A program made the position numbers and the translations under genes. This document shows positions 14,785 through 23,439 of a DNA stretch of 40,674 nt, one piece after another. Numbering within the stretch: the stretch's first letter is position 1; each line of letters opens with the position of its first letter. The notes beneath the pieces were generated by a model. The model saw only the letters and a program-made list of their open reading frames with translations, was not told where the DNA came from and ran no database searches. Source of the DNA: Hymenobacter elongatus (GTDB lineage: Bacteria; Bacteroidota; Bacteroidia; Cytophagales; Hymenobacteraceae); assembly GCF_004745955.1 (NCBI RefSeq), contig NZ_SRLD01000045.1, positions 1 to 40,674 of the forward strand, read 5' to 3'.

Positions 14785-15852
14785 TTACAAGGGCCGCGCG
14801 TGCCACCCAAGGCCTTCCGGCAGCACTAAAAAAGTTGAGTCGGGTACCTCTTTTTTTTCAAGCGCCAAGCGTAAATCCGTGGTAGGCTCCGTCAGGCCAT
14901 CATCGGCGAGCTGGAAGGTGCCGAAGTGCGTGCCAATACTTTGCCGGGCCCCCAAATCGAGGTGGGCCTGCACCGCCTCGGCGGGCGAGATATGAATGGG
15001 GGCCATAAACCACTGCGGGCGGTAGGCCCCAATGGGCAAAATGGCTAGCCGGATAGGAGCGAAACGCTGGCCAATAGCGCGAAAAAAGTCGCCGTAGCCC
15101 GTGTCGCCGGCATAGTACAGATTGCCGGCCGTGGTCTGAAGCACGTAGCCGGCCCAGAGCGTGGCGTCCCGGTCGCGCAGGCCCCGGCCGCTGAAGTGCT
15201 GGGCCGGCACGCAGGCCAACCGTATCTGCGGGCTCAGGGGCAGCTGCTGCCACCATTCCATATCAGTGGCGTTGGGGATTCCCTGCTCGGTCAGAAACTG
15301 CCGGACTCCTAGGCCCGCGAAGATTCGGGGCTGGTCACGGGCAGCCAGGCGGCGGAGAGTTTCCACATCGAGGTGGTCATAGTGGTTGTGACTGATGAGC
15401 ACGACGTCGATGGGGGGCAACTCGTCGAAGCGCAGCCCTGGCGGGCGCAGCCGCTTCGGGCCGGCCCACTGGTAAGGGCTGGTTCGCTCGCTCCAGATGG
15501 GGTCGGTCAGAATGTTCAAGCCATCGACTTGGAGCAGAAACGTGCCGTGGTTTACGAACGTCACGCGCAGCTCGCCGGGCCCGACTCGGGTGGGGGGCTT
15601 GGGGCCATAGGGCAAATCGGGGCGTTCCGGAAACGGGCCTTTTTCGCGGTGCAGCATCCATTTCAGCAGCGGTTTCATTCCTTCCTGCGCCCGCACGCCG
15701 CCAATATTGCGAAACTGCTTCCCATCGAAATGGTCGGAACGGGGGCCACTATAGCGCGGTGCCGACAGTGAGCAGCCCACCATGAAGCCGCCCGCAGCGG
15801 CTGTGGCTAAAACGGCAACAGTCCAGAGAAGCAAACGGCGGGTAGCAGACAT
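14785..15852 (-). CDS. MBL-fold metallohydrolase, lipoprotein (NAPE-PLD/UlaG-like)
   Basis: The 355 residues start with a hydrophobic segment ending in a lipobox-like MVGC (Cys27). The metallo-beta-lactamase fold follows: VNHGTFLLQVDGLNILTDP, then the metal motif SHNHYDHLD (H155, H157, D159, H160), YYAGDTGYGDFF and GTHFGTF. This layout matches the NAPE-phospholipase D/UlaG branch rather than antibiotic beta-lactamases. It is probably a di-zinc hydrolase of a phosphodiester or lactone, anchored in the envelope; the substrate cannot be told. It is monocistronic. Confidence 0.9.
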   Translation of the reverse strand: MSATRRLLLWTVAVLATAAAGGFMVGCSLSAPRYSGPRSDHFDGKQFRNIGGVRAQEGMKPLLKWMLHREKGPFPERPDLPYGPKPPTRVGPGELRVTFVNHGTFLLQVDGLNILTDPIWSERTSPYQWAGPKRLRPPGLRFDELPPIDVVLISHNHYDHLDVETLRRLAARDQPRIFAGLGVRQFLTEQGIPNATDMEWWQQLPLSPQIRLACVPAQHFSGRGLRDRDATLWAGYVLQTTAGNLYYAGDTGYGDFFRAIGQRFAPIRLAILPIGAYRPQWFMAPIHISPAEAVQAHLDLGARQSIGTHFGTFQLADDGLTEPTTDLRLALEKKEVPDSTFLVLPEGLGWHARPL

Positions 15853-15982
15853 CGGTAGCGGAACAGGATGAGACTATGCTTACCTATGCCAGCCCAAATT
15901 GTTCGGCCGCAGTCAGGAGCTAAACATACCAGCGCGGCACACACAGTAGCGTAACGCTGTTTGAGAAGCGTTATCACATACC

Positions 15983-16126
15983 AGAGCGGTTTCGGATTCA
16001 GTGTACGAGGTGGCAGTAGCGCGAACTTTGTAGTTCGCGTCGCCGCGCCGATAGAACGACTGCAAACGGCGTGGGGACGCGAACTACAAAGTTCGCGCTA
16101 CTAGCCATTGACCTCGAAACCGCTCT
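15983..16126 (+). repeat. Dispersed hairpin element, family A, copy 2
   Basis: This 144-base element has inverted ends AGAGCGGTTTCG (15983-15994) and CGAAACCGCTCT (16115-16126). Inside are perfect 27-base arms, 16015-16041 and 16076-16102, around a loop containing GATAGAACGACTGC. Each arm is itself a palindrome (GCGAACT-TTGT-AGTTCGC), so it can fold as one long hairpin or several short ones. The copy at 36705 has the same length and ends but is inverted. The element abuts the terminator of the pirin gene. The rest of 15853-16205 holds no gene. Confidence 0.85.
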
Positions 16127-16166
16127 AAAAAAGCAGAGTGCCGCATTCCTGGGAATGCGGCACTCT
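16127..16166 (-). terminator. Intrinsic terminator of the pirin operon
   Basis: A 15-base perfect stem, AGAGTGCCGCATTCC (16135-16149) with its complement at 16152-16166, is followed on the minus strand by a T-run (16127-16132). It lies 39 bases after the stop of the last operon gene. Confidence 0.92.
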
Positions 16167-16205
16167 GTACTGCTGTGCACATGGCAGTCTGAACTTGAGA
16201 CCATA

Positions 16206-16916
16206 TTAATGGTTGATAGGCGCTTCAATGATAATGAACCGACTCTCGGCCCGGCACTCAATGCTGACCGTGGCGGTGACCCAAAGGCCGATACTGTCGC
16301 GCTTTTCCACCAACTGCCCGTTCACCGTCAGGGCACCGTCCATCACGAAGACAAACACGCATTTGTTGACCGGATTCAGGGGGTAGTCTACGGTCTGGCC
16401 GGCCTCGTAGTAGCCCAGCGACACCCGCGCGTTCTGGTTGATCCAGCAGTGGGCCTGGCCTTCCTCATTGCTGACGATGGTGGTAAGCTGATTTTTACGC
16501 TTGGCGACCGGAAAGCTGCGTTTCTGGTAGCGCGGCGTCACGTTCTGCAGCTTGGGCTCAATCCATATCTGCAGGAAATTCACCTCATCATCGCCGATGT
16601 TATGCTCTTCGTGGCGCAGGCCGCTGCCGGCACTCATAATCTGGACCGAATCGGTAGCGACTTCCTCTTTGTAGCCCATCGAATCGATGTGATTCATGCG
16701 GCCCGCCAGCATCACCGAAATGATTTCCATGTTGGCGTGGGCGTGCAGCCCGAAACCGTTGGCGGGCTGCACAAAGTCGTCGTTGAACACACGCAGTAGC
16801 CCGAATCCCGTCCGCTCGGGGTTATAGTAGTTGCTGAAGCTAAGCGAAAAGTTGCTTTGGAGCCAGCCAATGTCCTTGAGGCCTCGTTCGTGGGCCCGGA
16901 TGATGCGGTAGCTCAT
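16206..16916 (-). CDS. Pirin family protein
   Basis: The 236 residues form a double cupin. The N-terminal cupin has the pirin metal-site pattern FGLHAHANMEIIS and later GSGLRHEEHN; the C-terminal cupin contains FVFVMDGALTVNGQ. Bacterial pirins of the YhaK/YhhW type bind iron and some oxidise quercetin; others act as redox sensors. It is the third gene of an operon with a nitroreductase and a second, divergent pirin (17600), 20 bases after the nitroreductase stop. The context suggests handling of quinones or flavonoid-like electrophiles. It is only moderately similar to its partner, so this is not a recent duplication. Confidence 0.93.
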   Translation of the reverse strand: MSYRIIRAHERGLKDIGWLQSNFSLSFSNYYNPERTGFGLLRVFNDDFVQPANGFGLHAHANMEIISVMLAGRMNHIDSMGYKEEVATDSVQIMSAGSGLRHEEHNIGDDEVNFLQIWIEPKLQNVTPRYQKRSFPVAKRKNQLTTIVSNEEGQAHCWINQNARVSLGYYEAGQTVDYPLNPVNKCVFVFVMDGALTVNGQLVEKRDSIGLWVTATVSIECRAESRFIIIEAPINH

Positions 16917-16936
16917 AGTGCGTAGTGCGTGGTCGG

Positions 16937-17515
16937 TTAGTCGGGAAGCTGTTGGTGGAAGGCTATTTCACCCACGCTCTTACGCTGGCGCGGGGCTTTT
17001 TCGCGGCTCAAAAACGGCTCTTCCAGCTGCTCAGCTTCGGCCCGGTAGCCCAGCGCAATAACAACGACCGGCTGCAGCGTATCGGGCAGCTGAAATGCCG
17101 CGCGGGTTTTGGCCGCGTCGAAACCGCCCATAAAGTGGCCGTGCAGGCCCAGGGCCGTGGCTTCCAGAATCAGGTTGCCGTTGGCCAACCCCACATCGTG
17201 GAGGGCCGCGCCGTTGGGCGCGCCGTTGTCGTAGTGCGTTTTGGCCAGCGCCACCACCAGCACGGCGGCGTTTTTGGCCCAGGGCTGGTTGCCGGCCATC
17301 AGGCAATCGACCAGCTTGCCGAAGGTTTCGGTGTCGGAATGATGGGCGTAGAGGTAGCGCCAGGGCTGCTCGTTCATGGCGCTGGCGGCCCAGGAGGCAG
17401 CCTCAAACAGCTGGTTCATGGTTTCGGGTGCTACGGCGGTAGGAGCGAAGGAGCGTGGGCTCCAGCGGTTCCGAATCAATTCGTGCACGGGGTAGGTAGT
17501 GGGGGCAGTTTTCAT
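16937..17515 (-). CDS. Nitroreductase family protein
   Basis: The 192 residues have the nitroreductase fold: RNRWSPRSFAP near the start (FMN-binding Arg/Ser), AASWAASAMNEQPWRYLY, and a late GLHGHFMGGFDAAK. FMN-dependent enzymes of this family reduce nitroaromatics, quinones or enones with NAD(P)H, usually as dimers. It sits between two pirin genes in one operon, which supports quinone or electrophile detoxification. Length is normal. The exact substrate cannot be told. Confidence 0.93.
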   Translation of the reverse strand: MKTAPTTYPVHELIRNRWSPRSFAPTAVAPETMNQLFEAASWAASAMNEQPWRYLYAHHSDTETFGKLVDCLMAGNQPWAKNAAVLVVALAKTHYDNGAPNGAALHDVGLANGNLILEATALGLHGHFMGGFDAAKTRAAFQLPDTLQPVVVIALGYRAEAEQLEEPFLSREKAPRQRKSVGEIAFHQQLPD

Positions 17516-17599
17516 GTAAGCAGGAAAAGCAAAGACGACCCGCCAAGCAGTAGGCGGCAGTGAATACAGAACAAAAAACGGGAAAAAGTGGGGGCCGGC

Positions 17600-18313
17600 C
17601 TACAGCGTCATGGGCACATCCATCAGCAGCAGCTGGGCCGCGCTGGTGGCCCCAATGCTGAACGAGGCCGCGTCCCAGATGCCAAACCCGTCGCGACGGT
17701 GCAGGGCCTGGCCGTTGATGGTGACGTCGCCCTCCAGCACAAATACATACATGCCGTTGCCGGGCTTATTAATGGTGTAGTCGGTCGTGAAACCCGGGTC
17801 GAAGTCGGCGAGGCTAAACCAAGCGTCCTGGTGAATCCAGACGCCGGCATCGTCGGGCGAGGGTGAAATGACCTGCTGAATCTGATTGTGGCGGTCTTCG
17901 GCCCGGAAGGTTTGCTGGTCGTAGCGGGGCTTCACGTTGCGCTTGTTCGGAATCACCCAGATCTGCAAAAACTTCACTTCCTGGTCACGGTTGTGGTTTT
18001 TCTCGCTGTGCGCGATGCCCGTGCCGGCACTCATCACCTGCACGTCGCCGCGCCGGATGATGGCCTGGGTGCCCGTATTATCCTTGTGCTCCAGGTCGCC
18101 GGACAGCGGGATGGAAATGATTTCCATGTTATCGTGAGGGTGAGTTCCAAAGCCCATGCCGCCCGCCACAGTGTCATCGTTGAGCACGCGCAGCACCCCA
18201 AAATGCACCCGGCTGGGGTCCGAATAGCCAGCGAAGCTGAATGTGTGGTAAGAGGTAAGCCAGCCGTGGCTGGCGTGGCCGCGGGAGGCGGCGGTGTGAA
18301 GCAGCGTTTGCAT
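17600..18313 (-). CDS. Pirin family protein, first gene of the pirin-nitroreductase operon
   Basis: The 237 residues form a double cupin with FGTHPHDNMEIIS and GTGIAHSEKNHN providing the His/Glu metal site, followed by a C-terminal cupin (MYVFVLEGDVTINGQ). It is a pirin of the YhaK/YhhW type. It leads the operon and starts 47 bases from a 22-bp palindrome that is probably the operator. A gap of 84 bases separates it from the nitroreductase gene. Confidence 0.93.
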   Translation of the reverse strand: MQTLLHTAASRGHASHGWLTSYHTFSFAGYSDPSRVHFGVLRVLNDDTVAGGMGFGTHPHDNMEIISIPLSGDLEHKDNTGTQAIIRRGDVQVMSAGTGIAHSEKNHNRDQEVKFLQIWVIPNKRNVKPRYDQQTFRAEDRHNQIQQVISPSPDDAGVWIHQDAWFSLADFDPGFTTDYTINKPGNGMYVFVLEGDVTINGQALHRRDGFGIWDAASFSIGATSAAQLLLMDVPMTL

Positions 18314-18359
18314 GGCAAAAGTTGAATAAGGCCGACAAGCTAAACGCTAGCTTGTTTAT

Positions 18360-18381
18360 AATTGATGTACATACATCAATT
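18360..18381. promoter_or_regulatory. 22-bp palindromic operator upstream of the pirin operon
   Basis: AATTGATGTA-CA-TACATCAATT has perfect 10-bp arms with a 2-bp centre. A second, shorter dyad AAGCTA-AACGC-TAGCTT lies at 18337-18353, nearer the gene. Size and AT-rich arms fit a dimeric MarR, HxlR or TetR-type repressor, families that often control nitroreductase and pirin genes in response to electrophiles. No regulator gene is adjacent, so the binding protein is unknown. Confidence 0.65.
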
Positions 18382-18790
18382 AAGCCAGAAATGTTTTCTG
18401 CCAGGATGGCGGACCGGGCTGCCACTCCTGCTGCCCGGTCCGGCAATGTGAACCGACTGCACTCTGCAAACGAGCTGTCCGGTCTTGCGAACTGGCTTTT
18501 CGACGCCCTGAAATGCCGGATTACCTTTGCCGGACAGTCCGTCAGAAAACCTGCTGTCGGGTCGGCCCGGTGCCCGGTGCATCAGCCGCAACGAAGCGAA
18601 GGGCGAAAAACCGGAGCAGCCCCGCCTGGCAGTAGGGCTCGGAGCAGCCGGTCCGGCGACGAATCGGCGGCGGGGTTTGCACCTGTTCTTGCCCAGCAGT
18701 AGCCAACGGCTGATAGATTGTTTTTTGGCCGTTGATAGGCCCCTCGTCCGGCTTCATTGCGGAAGCACGTCCTTTCCGTTGGCCCGGGCG
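18382..18790. other. GC-rich gap between pirin operon and serine hydrolase
   Basis: About 410 bases have no recognisable gene; open frames here encode low-complexity Arg/Pro/Gly-rich text typical of GC-rich noncoding DNA. An inverted pair CTGTCCGG (18475-18482) and CCGGACAG (18531-18538) has a long loop and no T-run. No good terminator is seen for the serine hydrolase. Confidence 0.4.
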
Positions 18791-20125
18791 CTACGGCGTT
18801 TTCTGCAGCCGCCGGGTGCACAGAATGCTGCCATCAGCGGCCAGCCATTGCAGTAGATACACGCCCTCGGGTAGGTCGGCAGTGGGCATCTGGTTTTGCA
18901 GGCCCGCCGCAGCCTGCTGCCGCAGCACGCGGCCCGGCAGGTCGGTGAGGCGGAGCGTGGAACCGGCTTCGGCGTGGGCAAGGGTGATGGTAACGGCGTC
19001 GGCCGCCGGGTTGGGATAGAGGCTGAAGGCTACGCCGCGGCCCGCCGGGCTGGTAGCAGTAGGGCGGCAAAAAACGCCCATCAGGTAGGTCCAGAGTTGA
19101 TTGTCGAATGATGACAGCGCCAGCTGGCGCGGGCCGGCCGCTTCGCCCTGCCGCACCACGACCAGCCCCAGGCTGGGCACCACGTAGATTTTCTGGTCGT
19201 TCTTGCCCAGGGCGGCAATCATGTCAGCCGGGGCGGCGGGTATCAGCGGGCCCGGAAACGTGAGCTGGGAGCCGGGCAGCATGTGCGAAGTCTGGCCGTT
19301 CAGCCACCACAGGTAGCCGTAGGCCCGGTTCAGGGGCTGCGAAGGGGTGGTCATGTGCCGGAAGTAGGCCGTGTCGCGCAGCACGGCCGTCTGGTCCCAG
19401 GTGCCGCGGTTCTGAATCAGCAGGCCAAACCGAGCCATGTCGCGGGCCCGGCTGTAGTACACGTCATCCACCCAGGCCCCGCCCATGCCGATGCGGTTGC
19501 TAAGCTTCTGGCGGGTGTAGGCGTTGATGGTGAGGCTGCTGGCACTGGCCACCACGTTCATCAGCAGCCGGTAGGGGCCGGTGTGGTAGGCCCAGCGCGT
19601 GCCGGCGTCGGCGCGGTAGAGCAGGCAGGCGGCACGGGTGTCCTCGTTGGTGCAGGGCGGCGGCGGTGCGTCGTCGAGGCCGGTGGTCATGGTGAGCTGC
19701 TGGCGGATGGTGACCAGCTTTTCCTTAGGCCGGGGCACCGACGTCCAGCCCGGGCCCAGGTAGCGGGTGGTGCTGTCAGCGAGGGTAAGCAGTCCGTCCT
19801 GCTGGGCAATGCCGACCAGCGCGGCGGTGAGCGACTTGCCAGCCGAGGCCCAATACCAGACCGAATCCTGGGTGAACGTGCCGTAGTAGCGCTCCACTAC
19901 GATGCGGCCGTCTTTGAGAATGATAAACGACTTGGTTTGCTTGCGGCCCAGGAAGTTCAGCAGGGAATCGAGCTGGGGCTGGCACCAACCGAGCTGTTGG
20001 GGTGCCACGGTGCTCCAGGTACCGGCAGGGGCCAGGGGTGGGAAGTAGAGCGGGCCGGACTGGGCGCAGCCGGGGCGGGGCAGGCCGACGAGAATCAGGA
20101 GAACGGCGAGGAAAAGTTTCTGCAT
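18791..20125 (-). CDS. Secreted serine hydrolase (class C beta-lactamase fold) with T9SS sorting domain
   Basis: The frame is open further upstream, but the ATG at 20125 gives a proper signal peptide (to ~AQ22), so I choose it: 444 residues. The beta-lactamase/PBP4-like domain has SAGK (S94-K97) as catalytic Ser and Lys. The last ~75 residues form a type A T9SS C-terminal sorting domain, with LYPNPAADAVTITL, a DLPGRVL stretch and a final EGVYLLQW. The protein should therefore cross the outer membrane by type IX secretion and be attached or released at the surface. It probably hydrolyses esters or D-amino peptides rather than beta-lactams. It is divergent from the GluQ-RS gene. Confidence 0.92.
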   Translation of the reverse strand: MQKLFLAVLLILVGLPRPGCAQSGPLYFPPLAPAGTWSTVAPQQLGWCQPQLDSLLNFLGRKQTKSFIILKDGRIVVERYYGTFTQDSVWYWASAGKSLTAALVGIAQQDGLLTLADSTTRYLGPGWTSVPRPKEKLVTIRQQLTMTTGLDDAPPPPCTNEDTRAACLLYRADAGTRWAYHTGPYRLLMNVVASASSLTINAYTRQKLSNRIGMGGAWVDDVYYSRARDMARFGLLIQNRGTWDQTAVLRDTAYFRHMTTPSQPLNRAYGYLWWLNGQTSHMLPGSQLTFPGPLIPAAPADMIAALGKNDQKIYVVPSLGLVVVRQGEAAGPRQLALSSFDNQLWTYLMGVFCRPTATSPAGRGVAFSLYPNPAADAVTITLAHAEAGSTLRLTDLPGRVLRQQAAAGLQNQMPTADLPEGVYLLQWLAADGSILCTRRLQKTP

Positions 20126-20234
20126 CGGGAAGCCGGTTTTGCGTACGGGGTTGGACACTACTTCTACTGCTGCGTTTAACAAGGGCCGCCGGAAATAGGC
20201 AAAAACTTCGGTATTGGCGCTACTTTGCCTTTCT

Positions 20235-21149
20235 ATGCCTGATTTTACCCCGTGGCCCGTGCTGGGCCGGCTGGCACCCACGCCCAGCGGCTATTTGCAC
20301 CTGGGCAATGCCGTCAACTTCGTACTGACCTGGCTGCTCGTGCGCCGGGCCCACGGCACCCTACACCTGCGCATCGACGACCTGGACCGGGCCCGGCTGC
20401 GGCCAGTTTATGTGGAGAATATCTTCCGCACCATCGACTGGCTGGGCCTCGACTACGACCACGGTCCCACCGGCCCCGATGATTTTGGCCGGAATTTCTC
20501 CCAGCTCCACCGTCTGAGCGACTATCAGCAGTTTCTGGAGGCCTTGCGCCAGCAGCCCGACTTGCTCTATGCCTGCACCTGCTCGCGCACCGAAATTTTG
20601 GCTCAGTCGCCGTTGGGCACCTATTCCGGGACTTGCCGAAGCCAGCATTTGGCCTTCGATATGCCCGGTGCGGCCTGGCGGGCGCAGGTGCCCGCTGCTA
20701 CCAGCGTAGCCTTTACCGACTTGTGGCAGGGTCCGGTTGCGGTGAGGCTGGCGCAGGAGCTGGGCGACTTCGTGGTGCGCAAAAAGGACGGGCAGCCAGC
20801 TTATCAAATCGGCTCTATCGTGGACGACGTGCGGCTGGGCATCACGCTCATCGTGCGGGGCCTGGACCTGCTGCCCAGCACGGCGGCCCAGCGCTGGCTG
20901 GCGCAAAAAGTGCCCGCTACCGATTCGTTCGCGCGGATCCGCCTGGTGCACCACCCGCTGCTGGCTGCTGCCGATGGCCAGAAGCTGTCGAAATCCCAGC
21001 AGCAGCCCCTGGATCGGGGTATTCTGGCGGAAGCCGCTTCGCCGCAAGTGGTATATGCCGCCGTGGCCCGACTGCTGCGGCTTCCGGAGGCTGCGGGCCG
21101 CTCATTGGCCGCGTTGCAAGCCGCCTTTCCCGACGCGGCTGTCGGTTGA
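20235..21149 (+). CDS. gluQ: Glutamyl-queuosine tRNA(Asp) synthetase
   Basis: The 304 residues are the catalytic half of a class I glutamyl-tRNA synthetase without the anticodon-binding domain, which defines GluQ-RS (YadB). The HIGH-type motif is PSGYLHLGN (17-25), the KMSKS-type motif is KLSKS (250-254), and Cys114, Cys116 and Cys134 lie in the zinc-site region. It attaches glutamate to queuosine at position 34 of tRNA(Asp). I use the ATG at 20235 rather than 20214; CTACTTTGC just upstream resembles a Bacteroidota -7 box and implies a very short leader. It is convergent with endonuclease V. Confidence 0.92.
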   Translation: MPDFTPWPVLGRLAPTPSGYLHLGNAVNFVLTWLLVRRAHGTLHLRIDDLDRARLRPVYVENIFRTIDWLGLDYDHGPTGPDDFGRNFSQLHRLSDYQQFLEALRQQPDLLYACTCSRTEILAQSPLGTYSGTCRSQHLAFDMPGAAWRAQVPAATSVAFTDLWQGPVAVRLAQELGDFVVRKKDGQPAYQIGSIVDDVRLGITLIVRGLDLLPSTAAQRWLAQKVPATDSFARIRLVHHPLLAAADGQKLSKSQQQPLDRGILAEAASPQVVYAAVARLLRLPEAAGRSLAALQAAFPDAAVG

Positions 21150-21245
21150 TGGGGGCAGTTGTGCCGGGCCCAACGCTGTGGAAGTGCCGAACGGAAAAGC
21201 GTTTTTTTCGGGCTGTGGCCTATTCTACTGGCATCGTGACCAATC

Positions 21246-21932
21246 TTAGCTTGCGCGCAGCTCTTGCTTGAACTCCTCGGCCCAATGGTCGGCCAGGCGG
21301 GTGGGCTCGGGCAGCTTGTAGCCGCGCAGGCAGGCCAGGGTGAGGCGCGTCGCCGTGGCCTGGTCGCAGCGGTGGCCGGGGCTCACAAACAGCGGATTGA
21401 CCTTGTCCTTCGAGCGAATGACTTCTCCCAGCAGCTCACCGCTCTTGTCGGTCAGGGGGCTGATGCTGCCTTTGGTGAGGGCGGGCTCCGTGAAGGTGCC
21501 GGTCAGCCGTTGCTTGGCTACGCCGAAAGCGGGCAAATCGAGCATGACGCCAAGATGAGCCGCGATGCCCATGCGGCGCGGGTGGGCAATGCCGTGCCCG
21601 TCGACCATAAGAATATCGGGCTGTTGGCGCAGCTTTTCGTAGGCCCGCAGCACGTTGGGCGCTTCGCGAAAAGAGAGCAGCCCCGGAATGTACGGCACTT
21701 CTACCGGACCGCTGTGCCACACTTTCTCCACCAGATCCAGCGACGGAAAGCGCAGCACTACCAACACCGACAGAATGGTTTCGGGCGTGGGAAAAGACGA
21801 GTCGCAGCCAGCAATAAACTGCGGCTCATGTCCCAGCGGCAGCAGGCGTACGTGGCCGCGAAGCTGCTCCTGCGTCTGGGTCAGCTCGCGCACGAGCAGC
21901 GGATCGGCGGGCGGATGATAAGGACGATACAT
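21246..21932 (-). CDS. nfi: Endonuclease V (deoxyinosine 3' endonuclease)
   Basis: The 228 residues have the family motifs: IAGCDSSF with the catalytic Asp, VPYIPGLLSFREAP, then DILMVDGHGIAHPRRMGIAAHLGV. The enzyme nicks DNA one base 3' of deoxyinosine and starts repair of deaminated adenine. The usual GCDVSY is GCDSSF here, a mild change. It is monocistronic, tail-to-tail with gluQ (96-base gap). Confidence 0.94.
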   Translation of the reverse strand: MYRPYHPPADPLLVRELTQTQEQLRGHVRLLPLGHEPQFIAGCDSSFPTPETILSVLVVLRFPSLDLVEKVWHSGPVEVPYIPGLLSFREAPNVLRAYEKLRQQPDILMVDGHGIAHPRRMGIAAHLGVMLDLPAFGVAKQRLTGTFTEPALTKGSISPLTDKSGELLGEVIRSKDKVNPLFVSPGHRCDQATATRLTLACLRGYKLPEPTRLADHWAEEFKQELRAS

Positions 21933-22088
21933 GGCAGCGCGCGTAGGAAACGTTGCCCAGTTGTACTGTAAAGCGCCGGTTCGGGTTAAGTGAGCAGTTC
22001 AATAGGGTGCTCTATCTGACGTCTGATTGTTGAAGCACGTCGACTGCGCGCAGCAGGACACCAGGATTAAATTCCAAAAAACCGCCTC

Positions 22089-23288
22089 TTATACGGTAGC
22101 AGCAGGCTGAGGTGCGTCGGCCGGTTGCTGTTGGGCGGCCTCGGACGAAGCGGCCAGCCGCTGCCGCCAGCGCGGATAGAGCAGCAGCTGCCCCTGAATG
22201 ACGGCCCAGGCCAGAATCATGGGCACGGCCTTGATTTTGTAGGTATCGAAAACGCCGCTACGAATGAAGTGCGGGTAGATATCGGTGGCCGACAGAGAGG
22301 TGAACAAGGCCACCAGCGCGAACAAGCCCCAGGCTAGCGGCGTGCTGCGGCGGTAGTGCAAAAACCAGAATACAAAGCCAGTTACGGCAATAATAAAGGT
22401 GGGCGACTCCGCCATCTGGTTGAAAATCACCACGAAGATGAGAATGGACGCCACGTACAGGCGACGGTAGTGGGTTTCGCGCCAGGCCTGCCAATACGCC
22501 AGCGGCAGCAGCAGCAGCGCCAGGCCCGCCACCTGCACCGCGCCTTTCGACACGCTGAGGCCCAGCCAGGTGTCGAGCACACCCATCAGGGAGAGCTGCA
22601 CGCCGGTGGTAGAGGCCCGCACGATGTCGTACCAGCCGATGTAAATCATCTGAAAGTCGGCCCAGCTCACGACCAGCAGCGGCGTGAAAGCCAGCACCAC
22701 CACCCAGAACGCCGCCCAGGCGCTGTTGCGGATGAAGCCGGGATAAAACAGGAAAAGCAGGCCAATACCGACGCCGTAAATCTTGATCAGGAAGGCCAAG
22801 GCTATGCACAGACCAGCCCAAACGGGCTTTTTGTTCTCCAGGTTGAAGTAGGTCCAGAGCATGAGGCCCACCAGCAGACAGTTCGCCTGGCTATTATGCA
22901 GAGCCGTCATTACGTCGATAAAAACCAGCAGCAGAAACAGCAGCTGGCGACGCACGTCCGGAAACAGGCGGCGGCCGGCCAGGTAGAGCACCGTGTTGTT
23001 GAGCACATTCCAGAGCAGTAGGCCGAGCCAGTTGGGCATCCAGGCAAATACGCCCATGAACAGGGCGAAAACCGGGCTGTACTTATAGGTGTCGTAGTAA
23101 TACTCGGGGTATTCGAGGTAGAGGTTGTTGCCCGCCACCAGATTAAAGAAAGGCTTGACGAAAATCAGGTAGTTGTTGATTGAGCCTTTGAAGTAGTGCT
23201 GGAAACTGACCAGCACCGTCAGGACGGCGTAGAGGGCCACTACGAAGCGTGGCTGGAGCAGAAACTGGGAAACGCGGGAAGTGCGCAT
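22089..23288 (-). CDS. Polytopic membrane glycosyltransferase-like protein (GT87/DUF2029 type)
   Basis: The 399 residues have about ten hydrophobic segments. YPEYYYDTYKYSPVFALFMG near residue 60 is the typical 'Y(k)YpP' loop of GT87-like (DUF2029) mannosyltransferases, and the later IKIYGVGIGLLF fits too. Such enzymes use polyprenyl-phosphate sugars on the outer face of the inner membrane. The ATG at 23288 is preferred over 23468 because the upstream part is Arg-rich and not hydrophobic. It is divergent from two DUF1990 genes across 151 bases. The product glycan is unknown. Confidence 0.83.
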   Translation of the reverse strand: MRTSRVSQFLLQPRFVVALYAVLTVLVSFQHYFKGSINNYLIFVKPFFNLVAGNNLYLEYPEYYYDTYKYSPVFALFMGVFAWMPNWLGLLLWNVLNNTVLYLAGRRLFPDVRRQLLFLLLVFIDVMTALHNSQANCLLVGLMLWTYFNLENKKPVWAGLCIALAFLIKIYGVGIGLLFLFYPGFIRNSAWAAFWVVVLAFTPLLVVSWADFQMIYIGWYDIVRASTTGVQLSLMGVLDTWLGLSVSKGAVQVAGLALLLLPLAYWQAWRETHYRRLYVASILIFVVIFNQMAESPTFIIAVTGFVFWFLHYRRSTPLAWGLFALVALFTSLSATDIYPHFIRSGVFDTYKIKAVPMILAWAVIQGQLLLYPRWRQRLAASSEAAQQQPADAPQPAATV

Positions 23289-23439
23289 GCGGCGGGGCAG
23301 AGCTGTGAGGATGGCGGCAAAAGTACGCGGAATTGTGAGCCAGCGGCCAGCCACGGCCCAAAAGCCAACCTGCGCCGGGCGGCCCGCGTTAGGAAGCCGG
23401 CGGCTAGCCCTACGCATACCGGCTGGCCACCCAGGCACC

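Noticed and set aside
14785..15852. MBL-fold and class C-type hydrolases as antibiotic resistance genes
   Set aside because: Motifs place them in the NAPE-PLD/UlaG branch and the general serine-hydrolase branch, with no evidence of beta-lactam specificity.
15983..16126. Family A hairpins as CRISPR repeats
   Set aside because: Copies lie 16-20 kb apart, singly, with no spacers and no cas genes.
18322..18702. 126-codon plus-strand frame upstream of the pirin operon
   Set aside because: It runs through the operator palindrome, and its content is Arg/Pro/Ala-rich text typical of chance frames in GC-rich DNA.
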